Shown here one piece after another: positions 1 through 7,659 of a stretch of 64,000 nucleotides of DNA (the first letter of the stretch is position 1; every line of letters starts with the position of its first letter). This stretch comes from Polaribacter sp. (GTDB lineage Bacteria > Bacteroidota > Bacteroidia > Flavobacteriales > Flavobacteriaceae). A model generated the notes under the pieces. The model worked only from the letters and a program-made list of their open reading frames with translations, was not told the origin of the DNA and ran no database searches. The DNA lies in NCBI GenBank assembly GCA_029238315.1, contig JAQWGI010000036.1, positions 62,001 through 126,000 of the forward strand, written 5' to 3'. Position numbers and translations under genes: made by a program.

Positions 1-344
1 TCAACTCCATGTGTAGACGATATTCTTGAATCAACCTCTGCCGAACTGTTATAATCTTCAATAAATAGAGATTTTTGATCAAGTGCAGGAGTGTTATATA
101 AAAGACTTAAGAACAGTTTTTTAGGTGTTTCAAAACTTCTTAAATATTGATTTAGTTCAGGTTGATTTCTAAATTTTGTATTGGCCAGATCATCAACTTG
201 GTCTTGGTGTAAATAATAAGCATTCATGGCTTTCCAAACAAAATCATTTATTTCTAAATCTGCAGGAATTTTATTCTCTTTCGTACAATTTATAAAGTTA
301 AAAAGAGTAAAAAGGACTAAGATAAGTTTGAAAGTGTTTTTCAT
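1..344 (-). CDS. S41-family peptidase-like lipoprotein, N-terminal part (cut by window edge)
   Basis: The reading frame starts at the ATG read from 344 and runs off the left edge, giving about 114 residues. It begins with a lipoprotein signal (MKNTFKLILVLFTLFNFINC, lipobox ending at Cys20). Then comes the segment NDFVWKAMNAYYLHQDQV and a block with KKLFLSLLYN, which I recognise as the N-terminal region of flavobacterial S41 (C-terminal-processing-type) serine peptidases. The catalytic domain would lie outside the window, so the peptidase assignment rests on the N-terminal resemblance only. It is divergent from the sigma factor operon, with about 155 bases between the starts. Confidence 0.6.
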   Translation of the reverse strand, partial: MKNTFKLILVLFTLFNFINCTKENKIPADLEINDFVWKAMNAYYLHQDQVDDLANTKFRNQPELNQYLRSFETPKKLFLSLLYNTPALDQKSLFIEDYNSSAEVDSRISSTHGV

Positions 345-499
345 AAATATAAAGTATGCGCAAAGCGTTTGTTTATGCAACGTAATTTAGATAAATATAG
401 TACATTTAAAAAAAAAATGTAACAAAATTAATTATGCATCGTCATAAAGTAGAAGAAACATATTAAGCTGTTTTTTTGAAAAGCAATTATATCGAACCA

Positions 500-1009
500 A
501 TGAATCAATCTGATTTTTTAAATACTATTTTACCTTTTAAAGATAAGGTGTTTCGTTTGGCAAAACGACTTTTAGTTTCTTCTGAAGAAGCTGAAGATGC
601 AACACAAGAATTGTTTTTTAAACTTTGGAAAAATAAAGAAAAAATAGCTGAATATAAAAATGTTGAAGCTTTTGCAATGACGATGACTAAAAATTATTGT
701 TTTGATCGCTTAAAATCTAAGCAAGCATCTAACTTAACATTGGTTCATAGTAATTATAAAGAAAAAGATACTTCTTTAGATAAAAAAATGGAGTATCGAG
801 ATAGTGTTAATAAAGTACATAAGCTTATAGAAGAATTGCCAGAAAAACAAAAGTTAGTTATTCAGTTAAGAGATATTGAAGAGTATGATTTCGAAGAGAT
901 CGGTAAGATGTTAGACTTAAAACCAACCGCAGTTAGAGTGGCATTATCTAGAGCTAGAAAAACAATAAGAGAAAAACTAATAAAACAGCACAATTATGGA
1001 GTTATCTAA
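500..1009 (+). CDS. ECF-type RNA polymerase sigma factor
   Basis: A 169-residue sigma-70 family ECF factor that would direct RNA polymerase to a small regulon. Region 2 covers roughly residues 10-80 (RLAKRLLVSSEEAEDATQELFFKLW, then MTKNYCFDRLKS). Region 4 covers about 105-160 (ELPEKQKLVIQLRDIEEYDFEEIG followed by a helix-turn-helix with TAVRVALSRARKTIREKL). The frame is open upstream to a TTG at 476, but I place the start at the ATG at 500 because family homology begins there. It overlaps the next gene by 14 bases, so translation is probably coupled to that gene's putative anti-sigma product. Confidence 0.88.
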   Translation: MNQSDFLNTILPFKDKVFRLAKRLLVSSEEAEDATQELFFKLWKNKEKIAEYKNVEAFAMTMTKNYCFDRLKSKQASNLTLVHSNYKEKDTSLDKKMEYRDSVNKVHKLIEELPEKQKLVIQLRDIEEYDFEEIGKMLDLKPTAVRVALSRARKTIREKLIKQHNYGVI

Positions 1010-1415
1010 GATTGAAAACTTGCTAGATAAATATTTAGAAGCTACCACTACTTTGCAAGAAGAAGCGGTTTTAAAAAACTATTTTTTATCAGACAATGTT
1101 GCCCCGCATTTAGAAGTATACAAATCAATGTTCTTGTGTTTCGCAAAAAGTAAATTAGAAATACTGGAGAAGCCAATTCAATTTAAAAAAGAAAAAAAGA
1201 ATTGGAAATGGCTGTCTGTTGCTGCATCAGTAGTGCTATTGTTTAGTGTTTATACGGGGAATAATTATGTTCAAGAGCAAAAAGCAAAAGCTCAATACAT
1301 CGAAGTAATAAACACCTTAAAACTTTTGTCTACGAACTTAAATAAAAGTAATGAAGCTATGGAAAGTTTGTATGTGTATGAAGACACTCTGAAAAAAATA
1401 TTTAAAACCAAGTAA
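996..1415 (+). CDS. Putative membrane anti-sigma-like protein
   Basis: A 139-residue protein with a cytoplasmic N-terminal part (about 1-68), one membrane segment at about 71-88 (WKWLSVAASVVLLFSVYTG) and a short outer tail predicted helical. I do not recognise a zinc-binding anti-sigma motif. The assignment rests on its position directly behind and overlapping the ECF sigma gene and on the single-span topology usual for anti-sigma factors. The soluble part could hold the sigma factor at the membrane. It is followed by two DUF4252 genes in the same direction, a neighbourhood repeated in many Flavobacteriaceae. Confidence 0.6.
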   Translation: MELSKIENLLDKYLEATTTLQEEAVLKNYFLSDNVAPHLEVYKSMFLCFAKSKLEILEKPIQFKKEKKNWKWLSVAASVVLLFSVYTGNNYVQEQKAKAQYIEVINTLKLLSTNLNKSNEAMESLYVYEDTLKKIFKTK

Positions 1416-1449
1416 AATAATAAAGTAAACCAAGTAAAGCCAAGAAATT

Positions 1450-1968
1450 ATGAAAAAAGTATTCGTGTTAATCGCCTTAATAATATTACCAGCAATTAGT
1501 TATGGACAAAACATGTTTGATAAATTAGAAAACATGGATGAAGTATCTTCTTTTATTGTAAATAAAGATGCATTTCAATTATTGCAAAAATTCGGAGGAG
1601 ATATTACAGGAGATAATGATGCTGTAGAAGTATTTAGATTGATCCAAAATTTAAAAGAATTGAAAGTTTTTAGAACTACAGATAGAGGTGTTGCAAAAAA
1701 AATGGAAACCATGGTAGACGCTGCTATCACGAAATCTAATTTAACAGAACTAATGCGTGTCAAAGACAAAGATGCAAGAGTTAAAATTTATGTAAAAACA
1801 GAAGGCAATAAAAATTTTGTAAATGAAGTTTTAATGTTTGTAGATGACACTAGTAATACTATAGAAGGAAAGGCAGAATCTGTAATTGTTTCTTTAACGG
1901 GTAAAATTGATATTAATAAACTTTCTAAGATAGCAAATCAATTTGTCAATGAAGGACAGAAATCTTAG
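1450..1968 (+). CDS. DUF4252 domain protein, exported
   Basis: A 172-residue protein with a cleavable signal peptide (about residues 1-19, MKKVFVLIALIILPAISYGQ) followed by a DUF4252 domain, recognisable from its N-terminal MFDKLENMDEVSSFIVNKDAFQLLQKFGG and the later VNEVLMFVDD and VIVSLTGKIDINKLSKIA blocks. The biochemical role of DUF4252 is unknown. It lies 34 bases behind the anti-sigma-like gene and is probably part of the sigma operon, either as envelope target or sensor. The next gene is a diverged relative. Confidence 0.75.
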   Translation: MKKVFVLIALIILPAISYGQNMFDKLENMDEVSSFIVNKDAFQLLQKFGGDITGDNDAVEVFRLIQNLKELKVFRTTDRGVAKKMETMVDAAITKSNLTELMRVKDKDARVKIYVKTEGNKNFVNEVLMFVDDTSNTIEGKAESVIVSLTGKIDINKLSKIANQFVNEGQKS

Positions 1969-2020
1969 CTTTTGTTAGTATAAGTAATACTATTAAATAT
2001 TTAACTATAAAAATAATACA

Positions 2021-2551
2021 ATGAAAAAAATCACAACCCTACTAGTCGCTTTAATTGTAGCTTTTTCTTTTACATCTTGTAAAGATCAATCTCTACAGAG
2101 TTACCTTGTTGAAAGTCAGGAAAAATCTGGATTCATTACATTTGATGTTCCTGCAAGTATTTTGCAGATTAAAAATGATGTAGTTTCAGATGCTACAAAA
2201 GCAGCCTTAAATAGTATAAAAAAAATAAATGTTGTAGCCTTACCTTATAAAGATAATGCAGATGCGCTTGTTGTAGAGAAAACTCAGTTAGATAATGTAT
2301 TTAAAGGAAAACAATACAAAAGTATTATGCGTTTTAATCATGAAAACATGAAAATTGGTATGTATTATTCTGGTGAGGAAGATGCAATTAATGAGGTGAT
2401 TTTGTTTGGCTACGGTGCAAAACAAGGTGTTGGTATTGCAAGACTATTGGGTGAAGGTATGAATCCGGCTGCAATAGCAAAAATGATGGGAGAAATAAGT
2501 TTTAACCCAGAAGCAGTCGATTTAGAAAAATTTATGCTTTTAATGAAGTAG
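2021..2551 (+). CDS. DUF4252 domain lipoprotein
   Basis: A 176-residue lipoprotein: the signal ends in FSFTSC with Cys20 as the lipidation site. The mature part resembles DUF4252 proteins (SGFITFDVPASILQI, INVVALPYKDNADA, NEVILFGYGAKQGVGIARLLGEGMNPAAIAKMM). It is the second DUF4252-type product in the operon, so the pair may act together at the outer or inner membrane; that is inference from order. A strong terminator-like hairpin follows 18 bases after the stop, marking the operon end. Confidence 0.7.
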   Translation: MKKITTLLVALIVAFSFTSCKDQSLQSYLVESQEKSGFITFDVPASILQIKNDVVSDATKAALNSIKKINVVALPYKDNADALVVEKTQLDNVFKGKQYKSIMRFNHENMKIGMYYSGEEDAINEVILFGYGAKQGVGIARLLGEGMNPAAIAKMMGEISFNPEAVDLEKFMLLMK

Positions 2552-2569
2552 TTATTTTTTAAATTATAT

Positions 2570-2609
2570 AAAAAAGCCCATAATCGTTTCTCGGTTTTGG
2601 GCTTTTTTC
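2570..2609 (+). terminator. Intrinsic terminator of the sigma/DUF4252 operon
   Basis: AAAAGCCCA at 2572 pairs with TGGGCTTTT from 2598 around a loop of about 17 bases, followed by a T-run. It lies between the DUF4252 lipoprotein stop and the M1 peptidase start. Confidence 0.8.
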
Positions 2610-2682
2610 TTTTTAACGAGCTGTTAACAAGGAAACACCTTAATTTACGTATTTTTGAAATCTTAATACCAATCATTTTTTC

Positions 2683-5133
2683 ATGAAATTTAAAAAGTTT
2701 ACGTTTATATACTGCTTATTTTTTACACTGCTAACTTCTTTTAATGTAGTTGCTCAATTAGCTTATAAAAAAGAAAAAGACAAACTACATGCTTTACAGC
2801 ACACAAAATTATCGGTGTCTTTAAATTTTGAAAATAAAGAGTTAAACGGAGAAGCTTGGCTGACATTAAAAACCTATTTCTACGCAACCAATAAAGTTGT
2901 TTTAGATGCAAAAGCAATGCTAATTCATCAAGTTCAATTAAATAATAAAACTCTTGGTTATAATTATGATCAAGAAAAATTAATCATTGAACTGCCAAGA
3001 TTTTATAAAAAAAATGAATCATTTACATTGTATATAAAATACACTGCGAGACCAGAAAAAGTGTACCAAAAGGGAAGTAATGCTATAAAACAAGCAAAAG
3101 GTTTGTATTTTATTAATGCAGATGGTTTGGATAAAAATAAACCAACACAGGTTTGGACACAAGGTGAAACAGAAGCGAGTAGTTGTTGGTTTCCTACAAT
3201 AGATAGCCCAAATCAAAAAACAACACAAGAAATTTCAATTACCGTTCCTAATAGATTTAAAACCTTATCAAACGGGCAATTAAAAGAACAAACTAATCAC
3301 GCCAATGGTACTAGAACAGATTATTGGAGTCTAAAACAAAAACATGCGCCGTATTTATTTTTTTTAGGTGTTGGTGAGTTTGAGATTATAAAAGATTCTT
3401 ATAAGGAGGTGCCTGTTGAGTATTATGTAGAGAAAAAATATGCTGCCTTTGCTAAAGATGTTTTTGGATTAACTCCAGAAATGATGGCGTTCTTCTCAAA
3501 AATAACAGGAATCGAATACCCATGGAGTAAATACAGTCAGTTTGTGGCAAGAGATTACGTTAGTGGTGCTATGGAAAACACCACAGCAGTAGTTTATGGA
3601 GAAAATGCGAACCAAATGCCAGGGCAGCTTGTAGACGAAAATAAACTAGAAAATACCATTGCTCATGAATTATTTCATCATTGGTTTGGAAATTTAGTTA
3701 CTGCAGAGAGCTGGAGTAACTTAACATTAAATGAATCTTTTGCTAATTATAGTGAATATTTATGGAGAGCTTATAAATACGGAGAAGATGATGCTAGTGC
3801 ACACTTGTTTGAAAGTATTGAGATATATAAAAGTGGTTTAAATTTTGATAAGAATTTAGTGCGATTTTATTATGAAAATAAAGAAGATCTTTTTGATGCA
3901 GTGAGCTACAACAAAGGAGGTTTAATTTTACACATGCTAAAAAATTACGTAGGTAAAGAAGCATTTTACGCAAGTTTAAACCTGTATTTAACTGAAAACA
4001 AATACAAAAGTGCAGAAGTACACCAATTGCGTTTAGCTTTTGAAAAAGTTACAGGAAAAGATTTAAATTGGTTTTTTAATCAGTGGTATTTTGGAAGTGG
4101 TCATCCAAAGATTCAAGTTTCTTATGATTACAATACAATTGAGAAAAAAGTAACAGTAAATATTTATCAAACAGAAGGAAATTTTCAGTTTCCATTAGCA
4201 ATTGATATAATTGAAAATGGAATTTCGAAAAGGAAAAATGTTTTTATTAATAATAGAGATGCCTCTTTTATTTTTGATTATAACGAAACACCAGAAAATA
4301 TTTTAATCAATGCAGATGGTGTTTTACTAGCAGATATTACAGAACCTAAGACAACCAAACAGTATCTTAATCAGTTAAAATATACTACAAACTATGCGCA
4401 CAAAATAGAATCGATACTTGCTTTAAAAGAATTACAAAGTGATAATGATGTTTTTGATGCTTTTGCGAATGCTTTAAGCGATTCTTTTTATAAAATTAGA
4501 ATCTTAGCTTTGGAAAACATAGATCTGTTTGATAAGTCGTCTAAAAGAAAAATAATTGACAAGATTAAAAATATGGCGCTTAAAGATCCAAAAACACTTG
4601 TAAGGGCAGCAGCGATAGAAACGCTTGGGAAATTAACAAATCCAGAGTATATGCCTATATTTCAAGAGGCATTAAAAAGTAAATCTTATAGTGTGTTAGG
4701 TAAAACGTTAGTTGCGATCTATTATATAGATAAAACACAAGCAATTGAAATTTCAAAAAAATTACCCAATGATGTTCGAAAAATTATCGCAACTCCGTTA
4801 ACTCGAATTTTTATTCAAGAAAACAATGATTCTGAGCTGGAGTTTATTGCTCAAAATGTACTATCTGGGATGTTTATGACAGGAAATAATCAAACTCAAG
4901 AGCTCTATAAGGTAGCCTTTGAGAAGATTGCAAAAAGTAACAACGCAAAAGCAATTGAAAACCTAGTAAAAGATTTAATTGCAAAAGGAATCCAGTTTAA
5001 GCAGTTTAATTTTGATAAAACTGCAATTAATTTGATGCAACAAATGGTGAATTTTCAAAAAAACAGCAACGTTCCTAATAAAAACAGACACATTCAAATT
5101 ATTAGAACTGGAATTGCGCAATTGGTAAATTAA
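2683..5133 (+). CDS. M1-family zinc metallopeptidase (aminopeptidase), exported
   Basis: An 816-residue exported aminopeptidase that would remove N-terminal residues from peptides outside the cytoplasm. It has a signal peptide (about 1-24, ending FNVVAQ) and an M1 N-terminal beta domain. The exopeptidase motif GAMEN sits in YVSGAMENTTAV. The zinc site is HELFHHW with His328, Glu329, His332 and the third ligand Glu351 in LTLNESFANY. After the catalytic part, residues from about 560 onward look like helical HEAT-type repeats (ALKELQ, RAAAIETLGKL). A TATTTTTG box at 2650-2657 is a plausible -7 element. It is monocistronic, behind a terminator. Confidence 0.92.
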   Translation: MKFKKFTFIYCLFFTLLTSFNVVAQLAYKKEKDKLHALQHTKLSVSLNFENKELNGEAWLTLKTYFYATNKVVLDAKAMLIHQVQLNNKTLGYNYDQEKLIIELPRFYKKNESFTLYIKYTARPEKVYQKGSNAIKQAKGLYFINADGLDKNKPTQVWTQGETEASSCWFPTIDSPNQKTTQEISITVPNRFKTLSNGQLKEQTNHANGTRTDYWSLKQKHAPYLFFLGVGEFEIIKDSYKEVPVEYYVEKKYAAFAKDVFGLTPEMMAFFSKITGIEYPWSKYSQFVARDYVSGAMENTTAVVYGENANQMPGQLVDENKLENTIAHELFHHWFGNLVTAESWSNLTLNESFANYSEYLWRAYKYGEDDASAHLFESIEIYKSGLNFDKNLVRFYYENKEDLFDAVSYNKGGLILHMLKNYVGKEAFYASLNLYLTENKYKSAEVHQLRLAFEKVTGKDLNWFFNQWYFGSGHPKIQVSYDYNTIEKKVTVNIYQTEGNFQFPLAIDIIENGISKRKNVFINNRDASFIFDYNETPENILINADGVLLADITEPKTTKQYLNQLKYTTNYAHKIESILALKELQSDNDVFDAFANALSDSFYKIRILALENIDLFDKSSKRKIIDKIKNMALKDPKTLVRAAAIETLGKLTNPEYMPIFQEALKSKSYSVLGKTLVAIYYIDKTQAIEISKKLPNDVRKIIATPLTRIFIQENNDSELEFIAQNVLSGMFMTGNNQTQELYKVAFEKIAKSNNAKAIENLVKDLIAKGIQFKQFNFDKTAINLMQQMVNFQKNSNVPNKNRHIQIIRTGIAQLVN

Positions 5134-5186
5134 TTGCTTAACAAACACTGATAGATTTTATTCTCTAGTAAGCTAGTCACGTATTT

Positions 5187-5552
5187 TTATTTTTTGTACT
5201 CTTCAAAGGTGCCGTCGGCATAAAAAACAACAATACGTTGAATTTTTTTTTCTAAGCTATGTGAGTTTTTTTCTTCATTATTGAGAGAAAGAGTAGAGGT
5301 GTTGCTAGTTTGTTTTTTTTCTATTTGTTTAGGGAAACTTCCTTTTCCGTTTAACAACCAATAGATATCCACATCTGTAAAAGTATTGGTAACTTTTAAA
5401 ATAAAATCTAAACTAGGCTTGTTTCTTCCTGAGATGATATGAGAAATACTTGAACGCTGAACATCAATTTTATCTGCGAATAATGAGGCCGTCAAATGAT
5501 GGTGTTCCATCACTTTTTTTAACCTTGTTGTAAAACCATCTATGTTTACCAT
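5187..5552 (-). CDS. XRE-family helix-turn-helix regulator
   Basis: A 121-residue DNA-binding protein. Residues about 6-66 form an XRE/Cro-type HTH (FADKIDVQRSSISHIISGRNKPSLDFILKV), followed by DVDIYWLLNGKGSFPK, typical of single-domain flavobacterial XRE proteins. The C-terminal half is low complexity and polar, ending in a short basic strand-rich segment (IQRIVVFYADGTFEEYKK). It is divergent from the M14 peptidase gene. Five near-palindromic 12-mers in the space between them, one over this gene's own start codon, suggest autoregulation and control of the neighbour (inference). No phage genes are nearby. Confidence 0.82.
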   Translation of the reverse strand: MVNIDGFTTRLKKVMEHHHLTASLFADKIDVQRSSISHIISGRNKPSLDFILKVTNTFTDVDIYWLLNGKGSFPKQIEKKQTSNTSTLSLNNEEKNSHSLEKKIQRIVVFYADGTFEEYKK

Positions 5553-5582
5553 TGTAAATTATCTTTCTTTTTACAAATGTAA
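5546..5582. promoter_or_regulatory. Two operator-like palindromes at the XRE gene start
   Basis: TTACCATTGTAA at 5546-5557 overlaps the start codon of the XRE gene, and TTACAAATGTAA at 5571-5582 lies 13 bases upstream of it. Both are TTAC-N4-GTAA palindromes. Binding by the XRE protein is inferred from position and repetition. Confidence 0.55.
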
Positions 5583-5778
5583 AATAATCTATTTTAATAA
5601 AAGTGAATTATGGGAATATTAATTGACATATAAATTAAAATATTAAACTATAAGTTTATGTAAAAAACATTAAAACAATGTATATGAGTCTATTAGTTAT
5701 TTATAATAGTATTTTCTTATGATGTTTGGGTTTTAGTGCATTCATAAAGATATTTATAAATTACGTCATCTGTTTTAT

Positions 5779-5848
5779 TGACATTTGTAATAATTTAATT
5801 CCCTAGAATCGATTACAAATGTAATTTTTTTGTGATTTACATTTGTAG
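5779..5848. promoter_or_regulatory. Three operator-like palindromes upstream of the M14 peptidase gene
   Basis: TGACATTTGTAA (5779-5790, one mismatch), TTACAAATGTAA (5813-5824, exact) and TTACATTTGTAG (5837-5848, one mismatch) share the TTAC-N4-GTAA pattern seen at the XRE start. The last lies just upstream of the predicted promoter at 5856-5887. The other bases of the 348-base gap (5583-5778) hold nothing I recognise. Confidence 0.55.
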
Positions 5849-5855
5849 CGAAAAG

Positions 5856-5887
5856 TTGAAGAAGCTTAAACTGAATTTGTATTTTTG
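5856..5887 (+). promoter_or_regulatory. Bacteroidota-type promoter of the M14 peptidase gene
   Basis: TTG at 5856-5858 and TATTTTTG at 5880-5887 match the TTTG / TAnnTTTG pattern with a 21-base spacer, ending 13 bases before the start codon at 5901. Confidence 0.5.
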
Positions 5888-5900
5888 CAAAATATAATTT

Positions 5901-6926
5901 ATGAAAACATTAAATCCACATATCTTAGAAACTATCTATGATTCTAAAAAAGAAACAAGTCTTTTTGGAAAATGGATTCATTATAAAAATATATCCTCTT
6001 TACTAAATAACAAATCGAGTAGTTTATCAACGTCCATTATTGGTTATTCAGAAAAAGATGTGCCTATTCATGCAGTAAAATTTGGAACAGGGAAAAAGAA
6101 AATATTAGTTTGGACACAAATGCATGGTAACGAGAGTACAGGAACCAAAGCATTATTTGATTTTTTTAACTGCGCAAAAGAACCAAGTGAAACAATATTT
6201 ACAACTATTTTAAAAGAATGTACATTTTTTTGTATTCCAATGCTAAATCCAGATGGTTCTTTAAATTATACACGTGTAAATGCAAATCAAATTGATTTAA
6301 ATAGAGATGCTGTTGATCAAAAAGCTGTTGAAAGTAAATTATTGAGAAATGTTATAGAAACTTTCAAACCAGACTATTCATTTAATTTACATGATCAAAG
6401 AACTATTTTTGGTGTTGAAGGAACAAAAAATCCAGCAACCATTTCTTTTTTAGCGCCATCAGAAGAAGTAACTAGAAAAGTTACAGATGGACGAAAATTA
6501 ACAATGAATGTAATTGTTGCAATGAATGCATTACTCCAAAAAATAATTCCGAATCATGTTGGTAGATATACAGACGAGTTTTACCCAACAGCTACTGGTG
6601 ATAACTTTCAAAAATTAGGATTTAACACAATTCTTATTGAAGCCGGTCATTTTCCTGGAGATTACGAAAGAGAAGAGGTTAGGAAATTTAATTTCTTTGC
6701 ACTTGTTCAAGGCATTTATCATATCGCAACAACAACTAATTATAAAGAATATCTGCCTTATTTTGATATTCCAAACAATCAAAAAAACTTTTTTGATGTT
6801 ATTGTAGCCAAAGAAAAAGGGTATGTGTATGTTGATAAAGTAATTGATAATACTTTTACAACTGAATTAAAACTGGAGAAAGAAGGGGGGTTAGAAAGTT
6901 ATTTAGCACACTCAGTAAAAAGCTAA
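5901..6926 (+). CDS. M14-family zinc carboxypeptidase-like protein
   Basis: A 341-residue M14/succinylglutamate-desuccinylase-like zinc hydrolase without a signal peptide, so probably cytoplasmic. Zinc-binding HxxE is HGNE (His75, Glu78) in WTQMHGNESTGTKALFDFF. The NPDG and DLNRD blocks typical of the family follow, and the third ligand is His164 in FNLHDQR. The late glutamate in LIEAGHFPGDYE fits the catalytic base region. The substrate cannot be read from sequence; an amidated or peptidic small molecule is likely. The promoter region carries palindromes shared with the divergent XRE regulator gene, and an Lrp-type regulator follows. Confidence 0.82.
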   Translation: MKTLNPHILETIYDSKKETSLFGKWIHYKNISSLLNNKSSSLSTSIIGYSEKDVPIHAVKFGTGKKKILVWTQMHGNESTGTKALFDFFNCAKEPSETIFTTILKECTFFCIPMLNPDGSLNYTRVNANQIDLNRDAVDQKAVESKLLRNVIETFKPDYSFNLHDQRTIFGVEGTKNPATISFLAPSEEVTRKVTDGRKLTMNVIVAMNALLQKIIPNHVGRYTDEFYPTATGDNFQKLGFNTILIEAGHFPGDYEREEVRKFNFFALVQGIYHIATTTNYKEYLPYFDIPNNQKNFFDVIVAKEKGYVYVDKVIDNTFTTELKLEKEGGLESYLAHSVKS

Positions 6927-7010
6927 TTTTCATAAATATTTTTCAATAATATTCTTCATTATTTAAATATAATTTATATTTTTGCGTTTTTAATTGAATA
7001 ATTCACAAAA

Positions 7011-7490
7011 ATGAAAAAGTTTATCCTTGATGAGATTGATCATCAAATACTAGATGTTTTAATAGAGAACGCTAGAACTCCTTTTACAGATATTGCAAAA
7101 AAACTATTAGTTTCAGCAGGAACAATTCATGTTCGTGTTAAAAAAATGGAAGATGAAGGAATCATACAGGGTTCTACATTAACGTTAAATTATGAAAAAA
7201 TGGGCTATTCATTTATCGCTCATGTTGGTATTTTTCTTGAAAAAACTTCGATGACACAAAATGTAATAAGCGAACTAAGAATAATTCCTAATGTTACCGT
7301 TGCCTATGTTACAGCTGGTAAATATAATATATTCTGTAAAGTTAGAGCAAAAGACACTAACAATGCAAAGGATATTATTTATATGATAGATGATATTCAG
7401 GGTGTAAGCAGAACAGAAACTATGATTTCTCTAGAAGAGAGTATAAATGATAAAAAAAGAATGATGCACGCAATTTTTAAAGAATTGTAA
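7011..7490 (+). CDS. Lrp/AsnC-family transcriptional regulator
   Basis: A 159-residue regulator with an N-terminal winged HTH (EIDHQILDVLIENARTPF, then TDIAKKLLVSAGTIHVRVKKM) and a C-terminal RAM/ACT-like ligand domain (GYSFIAHVGIFLE, VTVAYVTAGKYNIFCKVRAKD, DIQGVSRTETMISL). Such proteins sense amino acids and act as octamers or higher forms. TATTTTTG about 30 bases upstream of the start is a plausible -7 box. A terminator follows the gene. Confidence 0.9.
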   Translation: MKKFILDEIDHQILDVLIENARTPFTDIAKKLLVSAGTIHVRVKKMEDEGIIQGSTLTLNYEKMGYSFIAHVGIFLEKTSMTQNVISELRIIPNVTVAYVTAGKYNIFCKVRAKDTNNAKDIIYMIDDIQGVSRTETMISLEESINDKKRMMHAIFKEL

Positions 7491-7510
7491 GCAACCATGT
7501 ACTAAGTAAT

Positions 7511-7544
7511 AAAAATCCTTATCCCTTTTGATAAGGATTTTTTT
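7511..7544 (+). terminator. Intrinsic terminator after the Lrp-family gene
   Basis: AAAAATCCTTATC pairs with GATAAGGATTTTT around a short loop, followed by a T-run. Confidence 0.85.
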
Positions 7545-7659
7545 ATGCATTTATAAACCAAGCGAATACAAATAACTGCAATAATTTTTACTACAAGGGA
7601 ATTGCACGCTTATTGGTTTTTATTTTTAAATTAGCTACATTAAATAATTTAGTCAATAC

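Noticed and set aside
476..499. TTG start for the ECF sigma factor
   Set aside because: The added eight residues are outside family homology, and an ATG at 500 starts at the expected place.
2410..2676. Minus-strand 88-codon frame opposite the DUF4252 lipoprotein
   Set aside because: It crosses the terminator hairpin and overlaps a supported gene; no homology signal.
5187..5552. XRE gene as a sign of a prophage
   Set aside because: No integrase, structural or lysis genes nearby; neighbours are housekeeping peptidases and regulators.
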